Positions 22,591 to 34,045 of a DNA stretch of 64,000 nt are shown here, piece after piece (within the stretch, counting starts at the first letter, position 1; each line of letters opens with the position of its first letter). Position numbers and translations under genes: made by a program. Below the pieces are notes generated by a model. That model was not told the origin of the DNA and did not search any database. It saw only the letters and a list, made by a program, of their open reading frames with translations. This stretch comes from Oreohelix idahoensis (Eukaryota; Mollusca; Gastropoda; Stylommatophora; Oreohelicidae), in assembly GCA_024509875.1 (NCBI GenBank), contig JAMPIV010003412.1, forward strand, positions 124,001 through 188,000. The letters are read 5' to 3'.

Positions 22591-23265
22591 TGGTATCCTT
22601 TGAATACTAAATATATAGTCATTACAAAATTGGAATTCTTTTGATACTAAATATATAATCATTACGAACTGGTATCTTTTGAATACTAAATATATAAATT
22701 CTACAAAATGATATTCTTAAAATACTAAATATATTATCTATAATATTGTGCATAAATTGATGTACTTTAAATTCTAAATTTACAGTATATTTTTTACAGT
22801 ATATATAATATAACAGGTATAATTTTACATACTAAATATTTAGTTACTAAAAACTGGTATCCTTTGATTACTAGATATATAGTCACCACAAAGTCACTTT
22901 AAAAACAAAATATTTACTCACTACAAACTAGTAGGCTTTTAAATACTAAATATTTAGTCACTACAAACTGCTATGCTTTTAAATACTAAATATTTAGTCA
23001 ATAACAAACTGGTATCCAAATATTTAGTCACTACAAACTGATATGTTTTTAAATACTAAATATTTAGTCACTACAAACTGCTATGCTTTTAAATACTAAA
23101 TATTTAGTCAATAACAAACTGGTATCCAAATATTTAGTCACTACAAACTGATATGTTTTTAAATACTAAATATTTAGTCACTACAAACTGCAATGCTTTT
23201 AAATACTAAATATTTAGTCACTACAAACTGGTATCATTTAAACCTAAAATATAAAGTTATTAAAA
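22590..23265. repeat. AT-rich ~40-bp tandem array, right part, with a 110-bp higher-order unit
   Basis: Units read ACTAAATATTTAGTCACTAC then AAACTGGTATNCTTTTAAAT. Between 22961 and 23200 a group of about three units repeats as a 110-bp block. The CTATGCTTTT landmark falls at 22971 and 23081, and a variant at 23191. Copies are near-identical, so this is a recent higher-order amplification. Confidence 0.88.
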
Positions 23266-23279
23266 ATTCATCAACATTG

Positions 23280-23585
23280 TCCTTTCTATTTAAGATATAG
23301 TCTTATAAGTGAAGTAACAATAAAATTGCCACACAAGTTAAAAAAAAAACAACCTGATACCTGTGGTGTTAACACTAAAACGTCACTCAAGAGCTAGCGT
23401 TTAAGAAGATAATACTGAATGTAGTATTTAAATTTAAAAAAAAAATCTTAGTCTGTGATATATAAGTGGCATCAGTTAAAAACGTAAGCTAATTATCTGA
23501 TATGTAACACTAAAATTGTCACATATGTTAACGAAACAATTAGATCTCTATAATGTTAACACGGAAACGTAACTCAAGAGCTTAA
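23280..23585. repeat. Long composite units related to the 50-bp array
   Basis: Two long units combine a GTAACACTAAAATTGTCACA block, a GTTAACACTAAAACGTCACT block with CAAGAGCT, and an AAGAAGATAATACTGAATG block. The array at 23870-25030 amplifies only the first block; a last composite unit recurs near 25010-25090. Confidence 0.7.
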
Positions 23586-23589
23586 CTTT

Positions 23590-23860
23590 AAGAAGATAAT
23601 AATGAGTGGGCCCCGGGGAGTTTCCGGGGTCTCTAATGAGACAAAGAAAAGGCATAGGGCCCCCTCAGGCGTCTCGTATAAGGCGATTAATCTGAGAATA
23701 TGGCAACCTCATCATATAAAATAGATTACTACACGACCACTGTAAAAACATGTGAATGCTTCATGCAGGCTTCCTGTCAGGGAATCAACTGCAGCTGTGG
23801 TTCCATGCTCCATAAGGAGCGGAAAGGAACGTGATGATGATGAATGAATACTCAATGTAT
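23590..23860 (+). repeat. Dispersed repeat family B, copy 4
   Basis: Starts GGGCCCCGGGGAGTTTCCGG, includes GTATAAGGCGATTAATCTGA, GGCAACCTCATCATATAA, CAGGCTTCCTGTCAGGG and CCATGCTCCATAAGG, and ends in GATGATGATGAATGA. It is the best-preserved copy in the window. It interrupts the composite array, whose sequence resumes after it. It may be a SINE or a LINE tail; no pol III boxes were seen. Confidence 0.7.
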
Positions 23861-23869
23861 TATTAATTT

Positions 23870-25030
23870 TTTTTAAGTGTTCTCTCTGACATATAAAACT
23901 AACACTGCCACATTTGTTCAAGAAAAAATATCTTCGTGAAGTAACATTAAAATTGTCACATATGTTAAAGAAAAAAGATACTATCTCTGTGAAGTAAAAC
24001 TAAAATTTTTGCACATGGTTAAAAAAAAACGATATCTCTGTGAAGTAACACTAAAACTGTTGCACATGGTAAAAAAAAAAACTATATCTCTGTGAAGTAA
24101 CACTAAAATTGCTGCACATGATAATAAAAAAAAACGATATCTCTGAGAAGTAACACTAAAATTGTTGCACACGGTAAAAAAAACGATATCTCTGTGAAGT
24201 AACACTAAAATTGTTGCAAATGTTACAGGAAAACAACACTTCATCTCTATGAAGTAATATTAAAATTGTCACATCTTTTAAAGGAAAAAAGAAACTATTT
24301 CTCTGTGAAATAACACTAAAGTGTTACAGATATCGAAGAAAAAAATGTATCTCTGTGAAGTAACACTGAAATTGTCACGTATGTTAAAGAAAAAAAGTTA
24401 TAGCTCTGTGAATTAACACTAAAATTGTCACAAATGTTAAAGAAAAAATACCTCTGTGAAGTAACATTAAAACTGTCACATATGTTAAAAACAATTATAT
24501 CTCTGTGAAGTTATACTAAATTTGTCACTTATGTTACGGAAAAAAACTATATCTCTGTGAAGTGACACTAAAATTGTCACATATCGTAAAGAATAAAAGC
24601 TATATCCCCTGTAAATTAACACTTAAATGTCGCATACATTAAGAAAAAAAAAAAAAACTATATCTCTATGAAGTACGAGTAACAATAAAATTGCCACGTA
24701 TGTTAAATGAAAAAGCAATTGTATTTCTGGGAAGTAACAATAACATTGTCATATATCTTAAAACACTATATGAATTTGAAGTAACATTTAAATTGTCATA
24801 TACGATAAAGGAAAAAAAAAAACTATATATGTGTGAAGTAACACTAAAATTGTCACATATGTTAGAGGAAAAAAAAGATATCTCTGTGGAGTAATACTAA
24901 AATTGCTACAACTGTTAAAGTAAAAAAAAAAATTGAACTTTGTGAAGTGCCATTAAAATTGTTACAAATGTTAAAGAAAAACAGCTATATCTCTATGAAG
25001 TACCACTAAAATTGTCATAGATGTTAAAAA
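23870..25030. repeat. ~50-bp tandem array with A-runs
   Basis: More than 20 copies of TATCTCTGTGAAGTAACACT followed by AAAATTGTCACATATGTTAA and an A-run. Copies diverge 5-20% and differ in A-run length, so the period drifts between 45 and 52 bp. Short frames across it are artefacts. Confidence 0.9.
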
Positions 25031-25380
25031 ACATCTAGACTTCTGTGATGTTAACATTAGAACGTGACTTAATAGCTAGAGTTACAGACGATAAGGATCT
25101 TTAAAATGAACATGTGCTAAATAAGATAAAAGGAAGAAATTGCTTTAAAATATAGGGGGGAAATCATAAGTTTGTGTTAAATAAGGAGTAATCTACTATA
25201 AATACCATAACTGATGAAATATCTTGTACATTCGACACAAACAGCACTATAAAAGTCGAACTATAGTGTACATGGTTAATACAGTTAGTTTCGTCTGCTG
25301 CTGTTAACATGCTTTTACAATACTACAAAACAAGACTAACTCTAAGTAAACAAAATACTACCAACAATATAAAAACCCAG
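25031..25380. other. AT-rich stretch without recognised features
   Basis: It begins with a last composite unit of the preceding array (GTTAACATTAGAACGTGAC) and then shows no repeat or coding signal. Confidence 0.4.
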
Positions 25381-26310
25381 TATAGCCTACAGCAAACGAA
25401 TGTGATCTAACACAAAGCAATCTGACAAACGCTCAGTAAAAACCGTATATCCAAACCTAATCAAACACTATTTGCCCAACTCCGAATAAATACAGAAATG
25501 TTCAGCACTGTACTGATTAAAGCTAAAAATCTAGCTTTGTGCAAGAAATATAATCAGATCAATGCCAGGAAAACAGTACCTGACAAGTTGTAAACAAATA
25601 CATTGTGACGGAAGGTAAGTAAACCACGTTTGACTGGCATTACCAGGGGAACTGCAATTTTTAAATATTCAAATTCCATATAAACACAGACAGATCAATG
25701 TTAGAAAAGCATTTGAAAGCCTACGGTAAAAAACCTCAGTGGGATCGATTATAAAAAAAGACAGTCCGACCAACACAAAGGTACAAACAGACTGATCAAA
25801 AACTATAAACTAGCAATATCTGATCAGTTATAAACAAATACAAATTAATTATATATCAACGTAGACTGAAAAACGTTAATCAAAACACAAACTGATAAAT
25901 AACTATGAATAACTACAAACTGATAAATCATAAACAACCATAAACTGATTAAGTAAACAAGTACTAGTCAACACTAAACTAAATACAGACCGATAAAACA
26001 AATTATAAATAAGCAAGTCCAATTAATTATAAGCAAACACAATATGATCAATTATAAATAGAAACAGACTGATTAACTGTAAAAAAAAAGACTTGTTAAA
26101 ATAAAACTAAAGAACCACAAATCTGATCAGTTATAAGCAAACACAGACTGATAACGCTAAACAAACCACAACTGTCCAAAAACTATGACAATCCTAAACC
26201 TGATAATCAAAACTTAAACACAGACTGATAGACCCTTAAAAAACATAGACTGATAAACCCTAAACGAAATACAGACTGATCAAAAACTATGAACAACCAC
26301 AAATCTGACC
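25381..26310. repeat. Decayed A-rich tandem region (CAGACTGATNAA type)
   Basis: A motif like ACAGACTGATAAA with AACTATAAACAACCA-type spacers recurs some 25-30 times at irregular 20-45 bp spacing. It is clearly repetitive but too degenerate to define a unit. Confidence 0.7.
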
Positions 26311-26970
26311 AGCACAATCATCTCCACTTTTAAGCTCAATGTGGTTGCATGGCTTGTACAGGATCTCTTTTGTCGATAGCCTGGAGCCTCCTCTCTCAAC
26401 TGTCTGTCTATGGCGTTGAACTTTTAACTGTCACTTTTGGATGTTAATAATTTTTTTTTTTTTTATTACATTGTCTGTTTAAACATTTCTTTCTGTTCGT
26501 CAGAGCAGGGCGTATCTAAATTTGTTTCCGATTTAGTAATAACTCTATCGTATTAATACTATTGTTTTCTTATTATTATTATCTCTGTGCTTATTCCTCT
26601 CATTCCTACGCTCACCATTCTCTTTTACATCTTTTATACATCTGCACCTTCGTTTTTTCATATTGAGGAAAATTAGGAAATCCTCACAAAACTAACTAAC
26701 TAAGTCACAGCGTGGACCTTTAACTGTCCCGGGAGGATTAATTCTCTACATTGACTGTGGTTGAAGTAAAAATATTCCTTTTTGTTCGGAACAGACTGTA
26801 TTTTAAGATAAAAACCACACTTTTTGCAGAGATTAAGATACTGTAAACAGTGTCCACGGACTCTAGCAGTGCATATTTTATTACTTGTCTACAATTTTGT
26901 TGTATATAAACCATTGTGTACCAATTTTATTGCTTCTTACTCATTCCTACTCCCCTCATTATTTCTTTCC
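26311..26970 (+). other. Sequence upstream of LINE copy 1
   Basis: Pyrimidine-rich, with T runs. By position it could be the inter-ORF or 5' part of the LINE that follows, but no ORF1-like (SGNH) coding is present, so the LINE copy appears 5' truncated. Confidence 0.4.
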
Positions 26971-26984
26971 TATTGACTATTATC

Positions 26985-27699
26985 ATGTCCGAGTGCAAAA
27001 AACTCTAATCAAAATATAGGCAATACCACTAATTCATGGCTTAAACTATCAGGGCTTAAAATTGGTCATTTAAACATTTACCACCTGCTAGGTAAGCTTT
27101 CTGAAGTCTCCACCTCCCTCCAACAAAACTTCCACATATTTGGTTTTTCTGAAACCCGTCTCAATGACAAAATTACAGATGACGAAATTAGGATTAATGG
27201 ATTCACCACCATTCGCAGGGATCATAACAGACAACATGAAACAGGGCTAGTCATATACATCTCAACATCTCTTCAGTACAAGCGCCGTGATGATCTAGAA
27301 CATACTGGCATTGAATGTTTATGGCTGGAAATAAAACTCCCCAACCTGACCCCCGTTCTAATTGGTTACCTGTACCGAAACCCTAGCTCTTCTGCTGTAT
27401 GGTTTGACACATTCTCACGAATGATGGACAACGTTTGGGCTTCTTCGAAGGAAATTATTCTACTGGGGGATTTCAATATTGACCTTCACAAACCGAACAA
27501 CACGTGGAATGATATCACCATCTCATACAACCTCATACAGTTAATCAATCAACCCACGAGAGTAACAGACTCATCATCTACACTAATTGATCATATCTAT
27601 ACGACCTGCCCAGAAAACATTATAGAATGCATAGTCCCACAGACATCATTAAGTGACCACTATCCTATTTGCTGTACCTGGACGAGAAAGGGGTTTTAA
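26985..27699 (+). pseudogene. LINE copy 1, apurinic-type endonuclease domain
   Basis: An ATG at 26985 opens a frame that closes after a few codons. The endonuclease reads in the adjacent frame, open from before 27001 to 27699. It shows the start block KIGHLNIYHLLGKL, the catalytic-type SETRLND (Glu), GYLYRNP (Tyr), LLGDFNIDL (Asp, Asn) and LSDHYPI (His) motifs of the exonuclease-endonuclease-phosphatase fold. All motifs are present. The domain would nick the target DNA to prime reverse transcription. Confidence 0.88.
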
Positions 27700-29218
27700 A
27701 GCACCTAAAACGGAACTCATCACAGTCCATTACAGGAATTTCAAAAACTTTAACATTCAATTATTCCTACAAGACCTACAAATATCCCCTCTCTCATACG
27801 TGTACCAACTTCCGCATCCAGAAGAAGCCATAACATACTGGACACAAACTTTCAACAACGTATTCGACAAACATGTTCCTATAAAGCAGGTTCGGGTCAA
27901 AAACATCAGAAAGACCCCATGGATAACCAACGAAATACTATCAACAATGAGAGAGCGGGACGAAGCACATAAGCTCAAAGATTTCAGCAGGTATCGGATG
28001 CTTAGAAACAAAGTACAATATCTCATTCGTCAGGAAAAGAAACTACATTTCAGAAAGATGATTCAAGACAAAGCAAACAGCAAAGAAGTCTGGGCAGCCA
28101 TTAGAACACTAACACACAAATCAAAGTCACTAAACTCTTTACCAAAAAGCTGCTCCCTCACGGCAACTCATTTTAGCAACCACTTCAAAACAGAAATTAG
28201 CCTTCTCAAGTAGACACTAAAGCCAATGGACGATATTAGTAAATTGACAGCCTTCTGCAACACTGAACACACCACAACAGATCTAAGACATATTCCTTTT
28301 CTAACAGTACATGAAGTTCTCAAATATATCTTGGCATTAAAAAACAACAATTCATCTGGGCATCTTATCAGCAATAAGATTCTACGTTACGCTGCGCCCA
28401 TCATTTGCGACTCCTTAACCTATGTGTACAACCAATGTATTGCACACAACTACTTCCCCACAGCATTTAAATCTGCCAAAGTGTACCCCCTCTATAAATC
28501 TGGCTCACATAGCGATCCCAACAGCTACAGACCAATATCCCTTCTATCATCTCTTTCAAAACCACTAGAGAAACACATTTACAACACCACATTTCAACAC
28601 TTAACAACAAACAAACTGCTCATTGATAGCCAGTCAGGTTTCAGACCCAAACATTCCTGTCACACAGCGCTCACCAAAATGGCAGACAACTGGCTGTCGA
28701 ACATAAATGATGGAAAATTATGTGGTGCTGTTTTTGTCGACTTCAAGAAAGCATTTGACATGATTGATCACACTATCTTGGTTCAAAAGTTGGAAACCCT
28801 CAGAATAGGCTCTAATCCACTAAACATCATCAAATCATTCCTGGCAGATCGACAACAGTTAGTGCTTCACAACAACTCGGCATCAGATTTCTCGAAGGTA
28901 GTTACAGGAGTACCACAGGGCTCTATTCTTGGGCCCCTACTCTTCGCAATGTTCATCAACGACCTGCCACTACATCTAAAATATTCAACTTGTGACCTCT
29001 TTGCAGATGATTGTACTATCTACACTAGTGACAATGACTGCGTGGCACTTGAAATGACTCTTCAAAGCGATGTAGACAATCTAACAAAATGGAGTAATAT
29101 GAATCGTATGCCAGTAAACACAACAAAAAACGAAATCTATGTTGATTACCACCAGACAGAAACTCCTAAGCTGCACCAAAAGATCGCTACAGCTACACGC
29201 GGAATCAATACAAATTGA
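27653..29218 (+). pseudogene. LINE copy 1, linker and reverse transcriptase domain
   Basis: One frame, with a TAG at 28211. The linker has VYQLPHPEEAITYWT and SKEVWAAIRTL. The reverse transcriptase shows SYRPISLLSSLSK, DSQSGFRPKHSC, VDFKKAFDMIDH (catalytic Asp), GVPQGSILGPLLF and the catalytic box LFADDCTIY. The F-A-D-D box is complete. The frame is lost at about 29145 into the next one. Confidence 0.9.
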
Positions 29219-29957
29219 ACATGTAACAGAACACAAAGTTCTGGGGATCACGATTGACCAGCACTTAACGTGGAACTCCCATGTACGGAATTTAACCAAA
29301 CACATAGCACAAAAGACGTACCAGCTAGCCAAAATAAAACACTTCTTAGACGCAGACACTAGACTATTGTTCTACACCTCACATATACAGACACATCTAG
29401 ATTACTGCTCTACACTATGGGATTGTTGCCCTGCTTCCACCTCGAAGAGACTGCACTCCCTGCAAAAGAGAGCAGTGCGTCTGATCACCGATAATCGCAC
29501 GACACCACACACAAGGACAGGAAAAGAACCCAAAATACTGTCGCTAAAAAAACGTCTTCTCTACAACAAAGCCAAGCTGACTCACACAATTCTATCTAAC
29601 AATGCCCCGTCGTACCTAAGATCATTGTTTCAAACCAGTAGAAGGGAGGGACAACGATTACATCAGTTACGTCTGCCCAAACCTAGGATCGACCTGTTCA
29701 AAAAGAGTCTAGCCTACTCTGGTGCCTACTTATGGAACAGCCTTCCACACCACCTAAAAAGCCTACCTACACAATATTCTTTTAACAAAGCACTTTTCAA
29801 ACACTTCCTCAACACTGATTATCTACCCCCCATAGAAACAGTATTTGCCTGTCAACATCTCATCCATAGGTCAACATTTCTTTTCCTCTTCCGCTCATTT
29901 TTGTGTGTGAATAATTTGTTTTATATCCATGTAATATCATTATTATATTCACTTTAA
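29139..29957 (+). pseudogene. LINE copy 1, RT thumb and C-terminal domain
   Basis: Continues the ORF2 product in another frame: VTEHKVLGITIDQHLTWNSH, LDYCSTLWD, LQKRAVRLIT, LLYNKAKLTH, PRIDLFKKSL and LWNSLPHHLKSL. This is the C-terminal module after the thumb in CR1/L2-type elements, ending at 29957. Aligns block for block with the copy at the right edge. Confidence 0.88.
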
Positions 29958-30416
29958 AATATTATTATATAATGTAATGTATGTGTGAATGTACCCACAT
30001 AATACTGTACTTTAGAAATGTGAGTCGTGAGAATGTACCCGCATATCAAAAATACAGATTAATTGTAGACATGAGTGAGTGTCGGTATACAGAATTTATT
30101 TATTTTTATTTATTGTTTTTTTTATTTTATTTTATTATTACTTTTTTCCCCCAATTACTAGCTTGTTTGTTTCAACAAAAAAACCCTACTCATTTTTTAT
30201 TATTATTATGCTTGCATACTGTAAATGAATGCTATTATGGTAACTTTATAATGTTGCATGCCTTTAAATTAATGCTTAAAGCATTATGTGGGAATGAAAG
30301 GATATAGTATGCAAGATTAATGAGAGTGGAAGGGCAGAATGTTAGACGGGCCTGCGCGCCCAATTCTTTACCCTTCGAAAATAAAGTTCGTTCGTTCGTT
30401 CGTTCGTTCGTTCTTT

Positions 30417-30860
30417 CAATACCATAGCAATGGTCTAGTTTAAAATATTCTCTCCCTGTAATTTGTTCTGGCATATTAATTTCCATTATTTGGCAACGTG
30501 ACCATATATTCTTCCTTTCAGCCTACTGGTAATTTCATCTCTCTCCCAGAAGTAGTTTTTAATATAATTAAGTGACACGGGTGATTACTGGTCACGAAGA
30601 TGTCACGGGCTCTTCTCGTACGTGGGCCATCGGGATTTATCTCCCGTTTGAATTTTACCCAAATGGAGTCTATACTGTACTTGCGTCTATTTAAAGCTCA
30701 ACATTCTTGATGACTTCGTTGTGACAATTCACGCATAGAAATGTATCATCTCTGGAGTTCTATCTTTAAACGTCGTATTTCTGCTCAGCTTCGCATTCCT
30801 ATTTTGTTTTCGAGTTCAAAAACCGTACGCATTAAAAAAAACAACATCGTGAGTTAAAAA
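30417..30860. other. Unassigned stretch
   Basis: Nothing is recognised between the (GTTC)n LINE tail and the next LINE fragment. Confidence 0.4.
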
Positions 30861-30864
30861 CGCC

Positions 30865-31430
30865 AAGAACGCTGGAATAAATATAGAGGTGTCTATATTT
30901 TCTTTGATAACACCTGCAGGAGTCTTGTAGCGCTCTGTTAGGCTGCAATAAACTGTCTCTACTTTACTCGGTCGGTGGCCACCTTTCATGCAGTGCTCTA
31001 ACTCTGGTTCATTGCTTCTCAACCTCCACAGTTCTCTGCGTTTGGCCGGCTCTCTTTCGCCTTCCATCTGAAGTCCATAGTATAGCAGTTCTTGTGATGG
31101 TGTGGAGGTCTCTTCTACGAATTGACCAACCCAGTTCCAGTGTCTGCCTGCAATGATGGTCTGCATATCTTTTTGATTGCACCAAGTAAGCAGTTCCTGG
31201 TTGGTGATATTATTTGGAAAAAAAAAATAATTTCTTAAGCAGGTTGTATGGAAACAGGACTATTTAGACGTGTTCGTTTCTGTTATTCTCAAGCATTCCG
31301 AACCGTACAGAAAGTAATCTGCAGAAGTCCCACCTGGATATTCAGCCTTTCCATCAAATTGAAGATTGATGGTTTTCGTTATTCCTTATTTATTGGGTTT
31401 TTCACAGTTAAGTTGTACCTCCGTGTGTTG
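30865..31430 (-). pseudogene. LINE C-terminal fragment (GAA-tailed family), decayed
   Basis: The minus strand reads LYGSECLRIT, then NQKDMQTIIAGRHWNWVGQF, MEGEREPAKRRELWR and a KVETVY-type block. These match KQFVAAL-bearing copy 44090-44668 (SNQEDMHTIIAGRRWSWVG, TPEGKRKRGRPKTTWRR), with frameshifts and substitutions. Confidence 0.75.
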
Positions 31431-31760
31431 TCTGGGTATCTATTGAACTGTCCTACTCAAAAGTTTCTAAAAATGTCCCGTCAATTTCCTCATCTGCTCT
31501 ATTATGTTGCTAAGCAATGTTTCATGTTTTATTTTGCCTTTGATAAATCTGATTTTGTGCTTATGTTCCTTATTAGCTTTGTTTATGTTGTTACGCTTAT
31601 TTCTCGTATTTTCTTTGGCAGTAAAAGTCCTGATTAACTTCAGCCAAACGGCAGAACCACGCCTAAACAGATACGTGATACGATGATCATATAAACACCG
31701 TGTGATCAACTCCAAATACAATATGACAAATGTAAATGCACACTGTATAGCTTTAGCTTA
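31431..31760. other. Possible further LINE remnant
   Basis: The minus strand has a lysine/asparagine-rich frame (31467-31721) that could be older LINE sequence, while the plus strand has a hydrophobic frame. Neither shows a family motif. Confidence 0.3.
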
Positions 31761-32530
31761 GCAATCACAATATAATCAGGAAACATGGCTTGGTTAAATA
31801 CAAGAAACATACAGTGTCCGGAGAAACATACAGTGTCCGGAGAAACATACAGTGTCCGGAGAAACATACAGTGTCCGGAGAAACATACAGTGTCCGGACA
31901 GGTAAAGGTAGTTCCATATCAGAAACTGACGTAGGGAAGTGCAGTGTTAGAGACGTCACAATACTAGGTCCAGCATCGAGAGGTAGGGTGACCAGTTGCC
32001 TTCCTCGCTTCCTTCCCTAACTTAAAGAGTTAGGTACCTATTTACAGCTGGGTAGACTGGAGCGTGTCCGTGCAATGATTCGAACCCGGAACCTTTGCCG
32101 GGAGAGAGAGAAGCGCTCTAACTACTCTGCCAATCGGACGCTATCCGGACAGACCTCAGATTAAAATATACCCTGGAAAGATCGTTTGGTCCATGACATG
32201 ACACAAACATTGTCCACACAGACCTCACAATGCAAATACTGTATATTCATAAAACATGGCTTGGTCAATATAACATGAAACAGACATTGTCAGGACAGAC
32301 CTAACAATGGAAATATAACTAGGAAACTTCGCTAAGTCGATGAAAACGAAACAGACACTATCCAGACAGATCTTACAGATGCAAATATAACCATGAAATA
32401 TCGCCTAGTCGAAGACGTAAAAGAGTCGTTGTCCAGACAGACCTCACACATGCAGATATAACCAGGAAACACCGCTTGGTCAATGACATAAAATAGACAT
32501 TGTCCGGACAGACCTAGCAGATGCAAACAT
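31760..32530. repeat. ~70-bp tandem array with an embedded 19-bp expansion and a SINE
   Basis: Units read GTCCGGACAGACCTCACA, ATGCAAATATAACCAGGAAA, CACCGCTTGGTCAATGACAT and AAAACAGACATT; one partial copy lies left of the SINE and about five lie to the right (32144-32530). At 31805-31900 the short unit AAACATACAGTGTCCGGAG (19 bp) is repeated five times, an independent expansion of the unit end. Confidence 0.85.
31902..32143 (-). mobile_element. tRNA-headed SINE (family C) inside the 70-bp array
   Basis: Read on the minus strand. The head has an A-box region GGCAGAGTAGTTAGAGCGC and B-box GGGTTCGAATCATTGC. A central block CAGTCTACCCAGCTGT with AAATAGGTACC follows, and the 3' end is CTACCTTTACC. 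It is flanked by the 9-bp target duplication TCCGGACAG (31893-31901 and 32144-32152), itself part of the array unit. About 242 bp. Confidence 0.88.
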
Positions 32531-32875
32531 GTTCATGTTTAAAAACTAAGAATCTCTAATATTTAAAAATGGTTAATTTACATAACGATACCATGCCAAT
32601 GTTACTAAAGGAATAGAAAATGGGTTAATATTTACCAGGCACTATTTAGTCTGTCTTGACCATTCTACCAAACTCACTGTTTGCATGTTAATGCACAAAG
32701 TTGATAGCAACATAATTTAACATTCTATGCAAAGGGAAACAATTGTAACCAGATCTGGAGATTTTGTTAGAACAGGGAAATAAGCAAATTTTGCATGCAA
32801 AATGTGCGAATTTAGGGAAAAGACCTTTCTTTCATGAAAATAGCATGCATAGTGAAATACAGTTCTTTCTTTCTT
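32531..32875. other. Unassigned stretch
   Basis: No coding or repeat signal is recognised. Confidence 0.4.
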
Positions 32876-32891
32876 CCTGCTTCTTTCTTTT

Positions 32892-32975
<84 letters not shown>

Positions 32976-32978
32976 TCG
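32876..32978. repeat. TTTC microsatellite
   Basis: About 25 copies of TTTC, nearly perfect. Phe/Leu/Ser and Lys/Glu/Arg frames over it are artefacts. Confidence 0.95.
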
Positions 32979-33690
32979 TTTCTGCGCTGTTCAGCTCCAT
33001 GTTAGGAAAAAAAAATAAGACGAAAATTACTGTATGAAATAAATATCACATTACACTAACTTTGCCCTTCAATAATCCATTTTATTGAATTTAAAAAAAA
33101 TACCATAAGTAAAATATTCAGCCTGGAAGCATACAGAGGGTGCATCCGAATTAATCAGATCGTGCAAGAGAATAGTACGGAATTTAGCAGTAGAGTTGAC
33201 TGGGTCGAGTGTGAATCCAGAAGTTCAAAGTGGACATCTGAGTAACAAGTATGTATGCTGGTTGTTGTTAACTGATGTTAATGCTGCGAATATAAAAATT
33301 GACGTGTAGGATGTAGATATACAGTGACGTGCACTGCATTCGAAGTGCGATTATTCGAAGTTGGACTTAGTCGAAGCTTTGAACACGCCTCTGCATTCGC
33401 TGTATTTATGTATATTACAACATAGTTTTTAATTGGACGTTCGAATTTAATGACAAAGCTTATAATACGAAATTCGCAAACCAGCCCCTTCCACTGATTT
33501 TGTTACGTCCTAATTCGAAGAGCCGTCAGATGTCTATTTCAGTAACAAACTTGGGCGCACAAAAGAAACGTGAAACGCAAAGTTTAGAAAGTTCAGCTGT
33601 ATCAAGTCTGATTGATAAGCATCGTTCGTTCGTTCTTTCGTCGACTATATTGCTGTTATACCCTGTTCAACCAAAGAGGTTATAATTGGG
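32979..33690. other. Unassigned stretch
   Basis: No gene is seen. A GTTCGTTCGTTC motif at 33622-33637 could be the tail of the minus-strand LINE remnant or an independent microsatellite. Confidence 0.4.
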
Positions 33691-33730
33691 GTATATTGTG
33701 CATTAGGTTCTTCGATGCTGGCCGGTTGTT

Positions 33731-33764
33731 AGTCCTGAAAAGGAATTGTCCTAAAAAGGACCAC
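33731..33764 (-). other. Two adjacent histone-like stem-loop motifs
   Basis: On the minus strand, GTCCT-TTTT-AGGAC (33761-33748) is followed closely by TCCT-TTTC-AGGA (33744-33733). Both are short stems closing a T-rich tetraloop, like the replication-dependent histone mRNA 3' hairpin. They lie in the 3' region of the ORF1-only LINE fragment. Stem lengths (5 and 4 bp) are shorter than the usual six, so this may be chance. Confidence 0.35.
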
Positions 33765-34045
33765 TAGCTGGCTTTCTCTTCGTTGTTTGTCTGTTCGTGT
33801 TGCCGTGGCGTGTTCCATAGTGTATTTCATATCCTGCCTCACTATCTGGCTTGAGTGGTTTTGTGTGTTTTTGCCCTCCTCGTTTCTGTTTCTTGTGTCT
33901 TCCTTTTCTCCTGTATCTGAAATAGCGCTTTTTCTATAATTGTTGGGAGTAGCTTTTCTAGCGTTTCCTCGATTACTTCTTCGTCTGATTGGTCGTTCGT
34001 TTTAGTTTCTCGTGTGTTAGATGTAATTTCTTTAGAGTAGTTCTT

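Larger units (their letters stand above)
26975..30416 (+). mobile_element. CR1/L2-like non-LTR retrotransposon, 5'-truncated copy
   Basis: It contains ORF2 (endonuclease, reverse transcriptase, C-terminal domain) with frameshifts near 26997, 27695 and 29145 and an in-frame TAG at 28211. A 3' untranslated region of about 450 bp follows. It ends in AAAATAAAGTTCGTTCGTTC, a (GTTC)n tail, characteristic of LINE 3' ends. The protein is clearly of the same family as the copy at 58600-64000, but differs at many positions. No ORF1 precedes it. Defective. Confidence 0.9.

Noticed and set aside
27757..28026. Minus-strand frames over the LINE copies (also 28168, 29081, 58803, 59040)
   Set aside because: Shadows of the plus-strand LINE ORFs.
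31248..31637. 129-residue plus-strand hydrophobic protein
   Set aside because: It lies antisense to a decayed LINE fragment and its frame looks like a shadow of that sequence.
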